A stretch of 64,000 bases of DNA from Bacillota bacterium (GCA_021781655.1 JAJXWJ010000005.1:1-64000), one strand, 5' to 3'. Positions 38,593 to 47,044 are shown, counted from the stretch's first letter. Program-made: numbers and translations. The notes: generated by a model not told the origin, from the sequence alone.

Positions 38593-38618
38593 GAAAGAGC
38601 TCCTTCACAGCTCTTTCT
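38593..38618 (+). terminator. Terminator hairpin after small peptide
   Basis: Nine-base arms GAAAGAGCT and AGCTCTTTC with a 7-base loop and a T-rich tail. It is a strong candidate for a rho-independent terminator of the small transcript. Confidence 0.65.
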
Positions 38619-38732
38619 TTATATATATTATGTGATTTATTTATTTTAATTATTCTTTATTAAATTAATTTAAATTTAATTTATTATTATTTAATTGAAA
38701 CATATACTAAGTACAGCTTGTATAATAAATTT

Positions 38733-39785
38733 CTAAATATGCAAAATAAACTTTGAGAAAATCAGACCTAAAATAAAACTAACTGCAACTAATATATACA
38801 TACCTTTCATTTTCTTTTTATTTTCCTCTTTTATGCGATTAATTTCTTCTATGAATTTATTTTCTAAATTTTTCATATCATCATTCAAATCTGTAATCTT
38901 ATTTTCATATTGTTCTTTCACTTCTGATTCTTTCTTTTGGCGTTCAATAACATCATCGTTCATTCTTCTAAAGTAATCACCTAAATTAGCTGGTGTATCC
39001 GATTTTTTATCAGCTATCTCATCTAAAAACACCTTATCATCTGCATGTCCAATTGCAGTTAAGAATACAGTTTTCATTTCAAGTACAGCTTCAGCAATAT
39101 CTGGATCATTAAATATTTCAAGTCCACTTCCACCACCTCTTGATAAAGCAATAATATCATATTGCTTTTCATCCAATTCTCTTATTTGATTGATTATTTC
39201 TTCTTTTGATGAAAGATTTATTCTATATTCATTTATAGCGTATGCAGTTATTGAATTTTGCATTGACTTATATATATCTTTATCTACTATACCATTATTT
39301 CCAAATATAAATGCAATTCGTACTAGTGTATTATTATATATTTTATTTCTTATTAATCCATCAACTTCTCTATATCCTTTATTAACTTTTTCCTCTCTAA
39401 TATTAAATGTTTTATATTGTTTTTCTGTAATAAGTTTTCCTTCTTCATTTTTTATTTCAATAACATAAAAACTTATTTGTATAAATCCTTCATTTTTTAC
39501 CTTTCTATTCAAATATCCATAAAAGGTATATACAAAGCCATCTTTTAGTCGTTCTCTCAATTCTTCATTTACCACCAAGGTAATTTCAAATTGGCTATAC
39601 CTATCAACTATCTTGTCATAATAGCAGTTATTTTCATATAATTTTCTTCCTACGCATCTGTATACTCCATTTAAATAAATTTGTATTTTCTCTTCTTTTA
39701 TATTCAATGCACTATGATATATATTCACTATAGATTGTGGTGTATAGCAATCATTTATTTCTAATTCTAATGACATCTTACTCAT
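38733..39785 (-). CDS. Membrane-anchored exonuclease VII large-subunit-like protein
   Basis: A 350-aa protein built like XseA but shorter. Residues 1-120 are an OB-fold-like domain (IQIYLNGVYRCVGR, FTFYGYLNRKV region). Residues about 140-270 carry the ExoVII core motifs SRGGGSG (215-221), IFNDPDIAEAV and TAIGHADD (243-250), then TPANLGDYF. Residues 275-328 form a charged coiled coil, and 329-348 a C-terminal transmembrane helix. No small subunit (xseB) is adjacent. The anchor is not usual for XseA. ATG follows AGGAG. It probably acts on DNA at the membrane, perhaps against incoming phage; this is inference. Confidence 0.75.
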   Translation of the reverse strand: MSKMSLELEINDCYTPQSIVNIYHSALNIKEEKIQIYLNGVYRCVGRKLYENNCYYDKIVDRYSQFEITLVVNEELRERLKDGFVYTFYGYLNRKVKNEGFIQISFYVIEIKNEEGKLITEKQYKTFNIREEKVNKGYREVDGLIRNKIYNNTLVRIAFIFGNNGIVDKDIYKSMQNSITAYAINEYRINLSSKEEIINQIRELDEKQYDIIALSRGGGSGLEIFNDPDIAEAVLEMKTVFLTAIGHADDKVFLDEIADKKSDTPANLGDYFRRMNDDVIERQKKESEVKEQYENKITDLNDDMKNLENKFIEEINRIKEENKKKMKGMYILVAVSFILGLIFSKFILHI

Positions 39786-40083
39786 AAAAATACTCCTAAC
39801 ATCAAATTATTCTTGTTTATCTATTCATATCGCAATTGTCATATATTTTTATATAAAGGTTTTATTTCTGAAAACTTTAAGCTAGGTAATTCTAAATTAA
39901 TCTTCCAACCATATTTATTTCAGCTTCAAACTGCTGATTTGTTATCACATTCTGAAATTATTATAAAAAACTTCTTCCAAAAAACTTGATGCTGCTAAGA
40001 AAATTTATAATAATTTACAAAGTTAATAGAAATATGAACCCTTTTAGTTTATTTTCCTTTTTATCTTATTTATATATGTACTA
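39786..40083. other. Intergenic region, no gene seen
   Basis: About 300 bp of AT-rich DNA between the ExoVII-like gene and the broken membrane-protein gene. It probably holds the promoter of the ExoVII-like gene; nothing else stands out. Confidence 0.35.
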
Positions 40084-40915
40084 TCACCAGTTTCTATCAT
40101 ACATAGGCGGTATATTATCTTCTTTATTATTAGTCTTCTTATTGATTAAAGCGATAAACAATTTATTTAAAAAGGCATCAATTTTCATGAGGATTTTATT
40201 TTGCCTTTTATAATCACCATTTATAATTATATATGGGAATGCAAATATGACACATATTGAAAAAATTATAATTACAAAATAACTTATTTTAGGAAAGTAA
40301 TTAATTATTATATTCGGTAAACCTTTTTGTCCAGTTATTCTATCACATAATAGTATATAGAGCATAAGAACCCATATAGATACAATAAAAACCATTGTTT
40401 TATAACAAAGAACCAATATTTCCATCAAAAATTTCAAAAGATAATTTCTCTTTGTTAGAAATTTCCGCCAATGATAGTCATTATATAAACTCCCTTGTAT
40501 ACTAAAATAATCTTTATTAATATCATAATTAATACTTTTCAATTTTATCCAAATATCATCCCACTTTTCTTTCGATCTATCTTTTTTAAACTTAAAATAC
40601 ACTTTATCCAACTCGTAGAATTTTTGTATAAGATTTTGATTCCAAGACATATATATATATTACTATTTTCTGAACTATATTTTTCTATAAATAGGTGTAA
40701 TAAGTGTTCTCTTTTCTTTGAATCATTCTCAAGCATAATCTTTCTTAACATATGATATGCTGGGCTATAGAATTCCTTTATACTTTCGTATCCATCTTTA
40801 TAAAACTTCTCTAATTTATATTTTCTATTACTTAAGACATATCCTAAAAAAGCTCCTAAAAATGCTGTAATTATCGGTAAATAATCTTTTAATAATTTAT
40901 AATAAATTATATTAT
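40084..40915 (-). pseudogene. Membrane protein gene broken by an (AT) repeat
   Basis: The downstream frame (40650-40084, 188 aa) has two transmembrane helices and begins SWNQNLIQKFYELDKVYF. The upstream frame (about 40915 to 40650) encodes a transmembrane helix (LPIITAFLGAFLGYVL) and a charged helix ending EKYSSENSNIY. They would join as one protein of about 275 aa if the (AT)6 tract at 40649-40660 had five units. No clean start codon fits the upstream frame; an ATG near 40916 is out of frame. It is either a decayed gene or one switched by slippage. Family unknown. Confidence 0.6.
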
Positions 40916-40989
40916 CATTCCCTTTCCTTATTTTTAAAATTTTAAGATTTTATCATGCAAACAACTATCTTCTATTTTTCTATTTCTAA

Positions 40990-41289
40990 TTATTTGAAAA
41001 TCATCTCAGAAATTCTTTTTATATCACTTTCATATTCTGTGTATAATTCCATCATATCTTCTAGATTTTTAAATACATGCTCAGGATTTAAATATAAGCC
41101 TTGATTAAAAATTATATCTCCACCAACTCTAGGTCCATTATTCCAATCATTACAACAATCATTGTGACAAATATGAATATAAGTCATAATGGAAGTATCT
41201 TCACCATACCCCCATTCAATACGTGAATCAGAAATATTCATATATTTACCACACACATCACAAATACCATCATTTGAAAAATTATGCAT
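40990..41289 (-). CDS. Small probable zinc-binding protein
   Basis: A 99-aa protein with CDVCG near residue 10 and HICHNDCCNDW near residue 40, which could form a Cys/His zinc site. The rest is acidic and helical. It has a weak ribosome site (GGAAGGATG region) and lies 60 bp upstream of nothing else in an evident operon. No family is recognised. Confidence 0.6.
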   Translation of the reverse strand: MHNFSNDGICDVCGKYMNISDSRIEWGYGEDTSIMTYIHICHNDCCNDWNNGPRVGGDIIFNQGLYLNPEHVFKNLEDMMELYTEYESDIKRISEMIFK

Positions 41290-41352
41290 ATAATCATCCT
41301 TCCAATTAATATTATATATTTATTTTAAGATTATTTAAGTGTCATATATTAT

Positions 41353-41565
41353 CTACCCAACTCTATTTTCACTATACTGATTTTTTATTTCCCTATGAAA
41401 AAATTTACCCTTAGATTCAGAATTTCTAAACTCATACCATAAAAATTCCGGATAATCAAAATATTGCCACACTGCTCCACTTTTAAATTCAACCTCTAAA
41501 ATTGAGCAATTAGGATCATATCCAATGCTCGTTATCATTGATGACTCTATATATTCTCTGTTCAT
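41353..41565 (-). CDS. KTSC-domain protein
   Basis: A 70-aa protein that matches the KTSC domain throughout: IGYDPNCSILEVEFKSGAVW, then YFDYP, and SKGKFFHREIK close to the end. KTSC domains occur alone or fused to nucleic-acid-related proteins; their role is not settled. ATG follows AAAGGAGAAG. It starts 18 bp after the herA stop, so it is likely part of the sir2-herA operon. Confidence 0.85.
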   Translation of the reverse strand: MNREYIESSMITSIGYDPNCSILEVEFKSGAVWQYFDYPEFLWYEFRNSESKGKFFHREIKNQYSENRVG

Positions 41566-41583
41566 ACAACTTCTCCTTTATAT

Positions 41584-43356
41584 TTATATTTTTTGTTCTC
41601 TTATTTTTGTTACAACTGTTTTATAGTTATTTATATTACTTTCATGCCTCCTTGTCCAACTTTCAACTAATTTAGGATCTTCACTTGTCGGCCTTGGATT
41701 GTTTAGCTTTATTCTTACCCTCGAAGGTATTTTTATTGATTCTCCTACAATAACAGCTTCACCAATTCTTAATGAAGGTAATAAATCTATTAAACTATTA
41801 AGATTTTCTGGTGATGAGGATTTAACAATAGATTGATCTCCAGAGTTTGTTAAGCGTAATGCTATTAGAGTTCCTATTTGAGCTAAAATTGTTTCTGAAA
41901 TTTCTGAAGGTCTCTGAGATATAACTAATGAACCAACACCAAATTTACGTCCCTCTTTAAAAATTCTTTCGACAGCATTTTTTGAATAACAATTGCTTTC
42001 GTTTTTATTTAAATAAGTATGAGCTTCTTCAAATGCAAGTAATAATGGTCTTTTTTTCCCAGTATATGATTCATTCCTTCCCCAAAACATACTGTCATAA
42101 ATAAATCTTGTTATTAATCCAACAGTTATATCTAATACTTCAAATGGAACCCCGCTCAGATCTAATATTACTAATCTTTCATCGCTTCCAATCCATTCAT
42201 TAAGAAGATTATGTAAATCTTTAGATGACTTTTCATCCTTATATTCTCCTGGATTGAATAAATAATCATATCTAGAATCCTTTAGTCTTGAAAGTATTTT
42301 CTTCTCATATGCATAATACTCAATATGTTGGCTTTTATAAGGTGCAGTGTTACTAGCTGTTTTTAAATGAGACTTAAATTTAGCACCTAATAAGTTGTCA
42401 AAATCTCCATCATCTTCAATTTCAGCTGTTTCTTTTTTTTGTTCATCTTTTTTAGTTGTTGTAAAGCTTGCATTTAACCACCAATTCATTTCATACCATA
42501 ACTTTCTTGCATTGAATGGTATAGGCGAATCTGCTGTAATAAGGTCTTCATTTACTTTACCTGCTTTTAGATCATAATTTTCTTTCTTCAGTGAAGTTAC
42601 TAATTCACGGAATAGCCTATATTCAGTTCTCTGATCATCAGTTGGCTTAGCTGCAACCAAAAAATATGCCAATTCATCAAAATTCATTAACCAAAATGGA
42701 ATATAAAGTGGATTGTTTTTATCATTTATTTTTAAAACTTTAGCTTCTGGAAAAGCTGAAGCATATTCTCCATGTGGATCAACTAATATTATTCTTGATC
42801 CAACATAATCATTTAAAATTGATTTTAATATACTTACTGTAGTGTTAGACTTGCCACTTCCTGTTGACCCTAATATTGCACAATGTCTTAATATCAATTT
42901 ATGAATGTCAACATAAACACTAAGATTTTCAGATGAAGCATGTTTACCTATTTCAATTGATCCTTCATTCTTTTCACCATATATTTCGAACAAATCATTT
43001 TCTATAACTAAATGGACCTCATCATTAATTGTAGGATATGTACCAATTCCTTTTTCAAATTCATCATCTCCAATTTTCTCACCAACAAGTTGAACAGTTA
43101 AAAATCTTGAACCAATATATTTATTTACTGAGCCTTCTTTCAAATCCTTGCTTGCTGTATTGCTAACTGCAGAGACTATTCCATAGATGGATATATTTCC
43201 AATGGGAATTTTTACAAATGTCCCAATTTGTCCAATCTTATATAACCTTCCATTTATAATTGGTGCAGAAGATGGAATATGATCGCTAACCTCAACCTCT
43301 ATAGAACTAGAATCAACTCTTATAATTTTCCCTAAGTATGTAATATCACTTTCCAT
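41584..43356 (-). CDS. herA: HerA-family ATPase of SIR2-HerA defence pair
   Basis: A 590-aa hexameric DNA-translocase-type ATPase. The N-terminal HAS-barrel covers about 1-130. Walker A is GSTGSGKS (163-170), and Walker B is LLLAFEEAH at about 435, followed by the GRKFGVGSLVISQRPSE sensor segment. Next to a SIR2 protein, this matches the SIR2-HerA antiphage system, in which a large complex depletes NAD or degrades nucleic acid on infection. Its start overlaps the sir2 end by 11 bp, which suggests translational coupling. Confidence 0.92.
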   Translation of the reverse strand: MESDITYLGKIIRVDSSSIEVEVSDHIPSSAPIINGRLYKIGQIGTFVKIPIGNISIYGIVSAVSNTASKDLKEGSVNKYIGSRFLTVQLVGEKIGDDEFEKGIGTYPTINDEVHLVIENDLFEIYGEKNEGSIEIGKHASSENLSVYVDIHKLILRHCAILGSTGSGKSNTTVSILKSILNDYVGSRIILVDPHGEYASAFPEAKVLKINDKNNPLYIPFWLMNFDELAYFLVAAKPTDDQRTEYRLFRELVTSLKKENYDLKAGKVNEDLITADSPIPFNARKLWYEMNWWLNASFTTTKKDEQKKETAEIEDDGDFDNLLGAKFKSHLKTASNTAPYKSQHIEYYAYEKKILSRLKDSRYDYLFNPGEYKDEKSSKDLHNLLNEWIGSDERLVILDLSGVPFEVLDITVGLITRFIYDSMFWGRNESYTGKKRPLLLAFEEAHTYLNKNESNCYSKNAVERIFKEGRKFGVGSLVISQRPSEISETILAQIGTLIALRLTNSGDQSIVKSSSPENLNSLIDLLPSLRIGEAVIVGESIKIPSRVRIKLNNPRPTSEDPKLVESWTRRHESNINNYKTVVTKIREQKI

Positions 43357-44545
43357 TTACAATCTCCTCTATAACTTGTTTCCTACCTGAATTTATAACA
43401 AAGAAATCAGCTAATTTGTTAAAATCTCCAAGTATAAATTTTTCAGATGACTCGTCCCAGTAATTTTGCCATTTTTCGTTTGGATTTAAATCATTCTTGT
43501 TAAATGACCATTCCCCAATCACCCCATTTATTATAGCCTTATTGGGTCCAAATACATTTAAATTTAAATAAGAAGATACAAGCTTATAAATATTTTCTAC
43601 TTCTTCATCCTTATAAAAGAATACTTGGACAAAAAGTCTATTATTTTGTCTAAGACAATTAAAAATTATTTCATTAATATGCTCATCAGAAAATGAATAA
43701 CCAGTGAAGATAAATAATAATTCTCCACTTAAAAGATAGTTCTTTAGTCTATCAAAATACGCAATAAAAGGCTGTTTCCTTGAAATAACATATTTTTCTT
43801 TTGACGGATAAATTACAAGTTCATTATTAACACAATCTATTGAATCTATCTTACCAACTCTATTTATTCTATAATTGTTTTTATCTTTATCTTTTTTCCA
43901 AGACCAATTTAGGGAACCATGTATTTTCCATAATCTTATCCAATTATGCGTTAAATCGCTTTGTTGCACAAAAGTATCTATGCTTTCTTGCCAAAAAAAC
44001 GGCTCATATGAACCGACAAATCCATCAAAATAAGGAATCATCGTTTCCTCAAGTGCTCTCTCTATAATCAAATCATAATTAGTAGTAAATATTTCCTTAG
44101 AATAATTTCTATTTTGCATATTTAGCCACGATAAAAATTTTTTAGTACTATTAATATTAGCATTTTTCTCTTTATCCATAATAATTTTAAAGATATTCTT
44201 ACATATCTCTATATCTAATTTTTTTGCTAATTCTCCATTTACATTTATATATTCCCTGTCATTTCGTTCACCTGTTATTTCTCTAATTTGTCTTATATGA
44301 TTTAATATGTTTTCAATAGTAATATTTATATCTGGAAATGTTAAAATTAAATTATTCTTTATATTTTGAAAACTAGTTAAAAGTTCATCTTCAAGCAGCT
44401 CTTCTATTTTATTCGTTAGTTGTTCAATATTCGGTATCCCAAGTGCACATGAACTACCCGCTCCAAAAAAGAAACCTAAATTTTTCGAGTATGATAATTG
44501 ATTTTTTAATTCTTTTACTTCTCTAATAATATCAAATTTTTCCAT
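43346..44545 (-). CDS. SIR2-like NADase of SIR2-HerA defence pair
   Basis: A 399-aa protein with a SIR2-type NAD-binding fold. Visible motifs are GFFFGAGSSCALGIP (24-38), IFTTNYDLIIE near 160 and LWKIHGSLNW near 210. ATG at 44545 follows GGAGG with eight bases between; the in-frame start at 44572 is less likely. It is the first gene of the operon with herA and the KTSC gene. Family knowledge assigns NAD hydrolysis or nuclease activity to such proteins. A 34-bp palindrome lies upstream. Confidence 0.9.
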   Translation of the reverse strand: MEKFDIIREVKELKNQLSYSKNLGFFFGAGSSCALGIPNIEQLTNKIEELLEDELLTSFQNIKNNLILTFPDINITIENILNHIRQIREITGERNDREYINVNGELAKKLDIEICKNIFKIIMDKEKNANINSTKKFLSWLNMQNRNYSKEIFTTNYDLIIERALEETMIPYFDGFVGSYEPFFWQESIDTFVQQSDLTHNWIRLWKIHGSLNWSWKKDKDKNNYRINRVGKIDSIDCVNNELVIYPSKEKYVISRKQPFIAYFDRLKNYLLSGELLFIFTGYSFSDEHINEIIFNCLRQNNRLFVQVFFYKDEEVENIYKLVSSYLNLNVFGPNKAIINGVIGEWSFNKNDLNPNEKWQNYWDESSEKFILGDFNKLADFFVINSGRKQVIEEIVNGK

Positions 44546-44572
44546 AACTCTATCCTCCGTCATATAATACAA

Positions 44573-44606
44573 TAATATAAATTATATTATATATTATAAT
44601 TTATAT
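44573..44606. promoter_or_regulatory. Palindrome upstream of sir2-herA
   Basis: AATATAAATTATA and TATAATTTATATT face each other across a short centre. It lies 28 bp before the sir2 start, a good place for an operator. The XRE-type neighbour could bind it, but in such AT-rich DNA a chance palindrome is possible. Confidence 0.45.
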
Positions 44607-44702
44607 TACAACTTACCTATTTTATTACATTATATTATATTATATATCATATTTGTACATTATCTTCAATTTATATTATTTATTTTGTTTTTTGCAATAA
44701 TA

Positions 44703-44755
44703 AAAAACATAAAAAGATATACCAATATTTCCTCATATCTTTTTATGTTTTCTTC
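44703..44755 (-). terminator. Terminator after the XRE/ImmA gene
   Basis: Arms AAACATAAAAAGATAT and ATATCTTTTTATGTTT flank a 14-base loop, 18 bp past the stop. Confidence 0.7.
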
Positions 44756-44772
44756 CAGATAAATGAATTATT

Positions 44773-45942
44773 CTATTTAATTATTTTCAATTTAGGTTTA
44801 TTTATATTTTCAATATAATTTTCAAAGTAACCTTCAGGTAAAAAGCATAAATTTTCTATATCTTTATAACCCATACCTATATTATCTAAAAACTCCACAG
44901 CAGTAATAATATGATTTTCAATTAACAATTCTATAGCTTCTTTAAACATATTTGGTCTTTCAAATTTAATATTATCGTCTAGTGGCTCTTTGGATCTCCA
45001 TCTCTTCATACTTATTTGTTTAAATAAATAAGTATATTGTTCATCGCTTACTATATTTAGTGAATGTGCTCTTACAATCATACCTGCAATAGAAACTTTC
45101 CACTTTTCTTTTAAATAAACAAAAGAATCCAAAGTAGTTGTATATATATCTTTTACGAATTCTTCAGCTGGCAATAAAAATGAACTTGCAAATTTTTTTG
45201 CTTCATTTTCAATAACAATGTAGTTTTTTTCAAATTCATGTTCTTGTAAATGCGAATGTAAAATTATATGCCCAAGCTCATGAGCTAAATCCATTCTTGA
45301 TCTTACAGCTGAATCTTTATCACTCCCCAAAATAACAAAAGGTACTCCAATACTTGTTAACTTTGAAAAGGCATCCACTTTTTCAGAGTTTAGTTCAATT
45401 CTAGTAATAATTATACCCTTCTTCAGCAATAAATTTGTTAGGTTATTTATCGGTCCGCTACCTAATCCCCAGTATTGTCTCAATTTTAATGCCACATCAT
45501 CTATATAATCATCATCAATGCCAATTTTATAGTTTAAATTCAAGTCTTCAGGTATATCAAAACTAGGAAACTCAATATAATTTTGAATAAATGAGTATAT
45601 TTCTTTCATAAATTCAATATTTTGCTCTAATGAAATCTTAGTTTTTTTACTAGTTGACCTAAGGCTTCTAAAAAATGTGATACCTTCAGACGAATTTTCT
45701 AAAGTGAATTTCTTATCTTTATAAAAAAATGGAATTGGGAAATCTAACAATTCAGAAATTTTTATTAAATTTTCTATTGGTATTTTAACAAGACCTGTTT
45801 CATACTTTGATATTATCTGTTTTGTTAAATCTAACTTTTCTGCTAAATCATTTAATGAATAGCCTCTAGCCGTCCTAGCTTCTTTTATCCTTATTGGTAC
45901 AACAGACTTTCTATTATTATCTGAAAAATCTAAATACCTCAT
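44773..45942 (-). CDS. XRE regulator with ImmA/IrrE metallopeptidase domain
   Basis: A 389-aa protein. Residues 15-70 are a helix-turn-helix of the XRE type (GYSLNDLAEKLDLTKQIISK). Residues about 165-260 are an ImmA/IrrE zinc peptidase with HELGH (221-225) and a following Glu in VIENEAKKFASSFLLP. Proteins of this kind cleave or bind repressors to switch mobile elements and toxin-antitoxin-like units. It starts five bases after its upstream partner, so the two form an operon. Confidence 0.92.
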   Translation of the reverse strand: MRYLDFSDNNRKSVVPIRIKEARTARGYSLNDLAEKLDLTKQIISKYETGLVKIPIENLIKISELLDFPIPFFYKDKKFTLENSSEGITFFRSLRSTSKKTKISLEQNIEFMKEIYSFIQNYIEFPSFDIPEDLNLNYKIGIDDDYIDDVALKLRQYWGLGSGPINNLTNLLLKKGIIITRIELNSEKVDAFSKLTSIGVPFVILGSDKDSAVRSRMDLAHELGHIILHSHLQEHEFEKNYIVIENEAKKFASSFLLPAEEFVKDIYTTTLDSFVYLKEKWKVSIAGMIVRAHSLNIVSDEQYTYLFKQISMKRWRSKEPLDDNIKFERPNMFKEAIELLIENHIITAVEFLDNIGMGYKDIENLCFLPEGYFENYIENINKPKLKIIK

Positions 45943-45947
45943 GTAAA

Positions 45948-46619
45948 TTACCTCATCTCTTGCTCATACTTTTTAATGCTGTCAATTATATCTTTCTTTA
46001 TATTTTCTCTCCCTAAAACTCTTTCATATGTATCATCATTATTCAAATATTCTTTTCTTACTAATCTTAATTTCTGAGTTATTGGAATATAGTCAATAAC
46101 ATTTCTATATTCACTATCTGGTATAACTATATTAAGAAAGTCTAATTTATCGTTCCTTAAATTGTATGTTATTATTCCATAATAAGGAACATCACCAACC
46201 TTTATCTCATTCTTATCTTCATATAGTTTCAATTGCTTACCTATAGTTGAATTTCCTAGAGAATACTCTTTTTTATATTGAGAAAACCCTGGAAGCATAT
46301 TGGGATTTTGAGCTCTACCCAATGTAAGCAAGAGATTACCTCTCTTAAGTTCCGTTCTTTTTTGTCCAAATGCCATGCCAATAGCATTGACTTCAAAAGG
46401 AAAGCTTTTTGGTATCCTATCAACATCAAAAAACCTCTTAATTATATAATTAATAAGCCTTCCTTTAAATTCACCAAAATAAGATCCTCTAAAAATATCC
46501 TGTTCCTTATCAATAAGTTCTGTAAAAACAATTGTAGCATCTTCAAAAATATTATAAATTGGTTGTAATAAATCATTTGACAGTTCATTTTTTATCAATT
46601 CTGACGATGAATTATACAC
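45948..46619 (-). CDS. Unknown partner of XRE/ImmA protein
   Basis: A 223-aa soluble protein without a recognised domain. Segments such as GEFKGRLINYIIKRFF, FEVNAIGMAFGQKR and DVPYYGIITYNLRND suggest a mixed alpha/beta fold. It is first in a two-gene operon with the XRE/ImmA gene, five bases apart. That arrangement resembles toxin-antitoxin or effector-regulator pairs, where the protease domain acts on the partner. The role is inference only. Confidence 0.6.
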   Translation of the reverse strand: MYNSSSELIKNELSNDLLQPIYNIFEDATIVFTELIDKEQDIFRGSYFGEFKGRLINYIIKRFFDVDRIPKSFPFEVNAIGMAFGQKRTELKRGNLLLTLGRAQNPNMLPGFSQYKKEYSLGNSTIGKQLKLYEDKNEIKVGDVPYYGIITYNLRNDKLDFLNIVIPDSEYRNVIDYIPITQKLRLVRKEYLNNDDTYERVLGRENIKKDIIDSIKKYEQEMR

Positions 46620-46954
46620 TTTCTCACCCCATTTAAATCTTCTTGTCTATTATTATAAGATTTTAATGTGAAATCGTCAACCAAATTCCATTAATTTTTA
46701 TATCAATAAATTGTATTAAATACTTTACAGTTGGATATTTTTTTTAAACTTAACCAAATCAACACAGCTTCTATTTAATTATATTATCTAAAATCAAGAA
46801 CTCCCAATGATTTTTTCATTAGAAGTTCCTAATTAATTATAAGTTTCTTTTTTTGTGGTGAGTAATTTTTTCATCCTATTAGTTACGTGGTAAATGCCCC
46901 CATTAACTTTAATTTCAGTTCAGACTAATGTTTTTATATTGATGTATATTTATG
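46620..46954. other. Intergenic region next to right end
   Basis: It holds an imperfect hairpin at 46796-46830 (AAGAACT...AAGTTCCT around AATGA/TCATT), which could stop transcription from metG or from within the element. No gene is seen. Confidence 0.4.
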
Positions 46955-47039
46955 CATTTTCAACTCATTTCTAACTTACCAACTTAATTTAAACTTACCA
47001 ACTTAGTTACAAACTTACCAACTTAATTTAGTCGATACA
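46955..47039 (-). repeat. Transposon right end with packed TnsB sites
   Basis: CTTACCAACTTAATTT occurs at 46975-46990, 46994-47009 (one change) and 47014-47029. A weak fourth copy has CAACT at 46961, keeping the 19-20 bp step. This packed array copies the Tn7 right end. The end is the one next to metG, as in Tn7 at glmS. Confidence 0.9.
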
Positions 47040-47044
47040 TCTAT
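47040..47044. repeat. Target site duplication, right copy
   Basis: TCTAT covers the metG stop codon (TAG, complement at 47041-47043) and one base on each side. It equals 23837-23841. Confidence 0.9.

Larger units (their letters stand above)
38087..38732. other. AT-rich intergenic region with hairpins
   Basis: Besides the small peptide frame listed separately, it holds a hairpin at about 38357-38395 (TAATAAA/TTTATTA around GCGTAC/GTACG) and another at 38405-38424 (GGAACA/TGTTCC). These could mark a small RNA or terminators. No larger gene is seen. Confidence 0.4.
23842..47039. mobile_element. Complete Tn7-like transposon, 23,198 bp, inserted at metG
   Basis: Both ends begin TGTAT and match at 23 of the first 26 bases when one is reverse-complemented. 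A TCTAT duplication flanks the element. Left-end binding motifs (AAATTAAGTTGGTAAG) start at 23852, 23920 and 23974; right-end motifs start at 46975, 46994 and 47014. The transposition genes tnsABCD (34955 down to 28460) read towards the left end, as in Tn7, and a second TnsD/TniQ gene reads the other way. No tnsE and no CRISPR-Cas genes are present. The rest is accessory cargo, mainly defence-like. All core genes are intact, so the element may be active. Confidence 0.95.

Noticed and set aside
23842-47039. tnsE gene
   Set aside because: No cargo protein resembles TnsE in position or sequence, so the second TniQ is the only candidate for an alternative target pathway.
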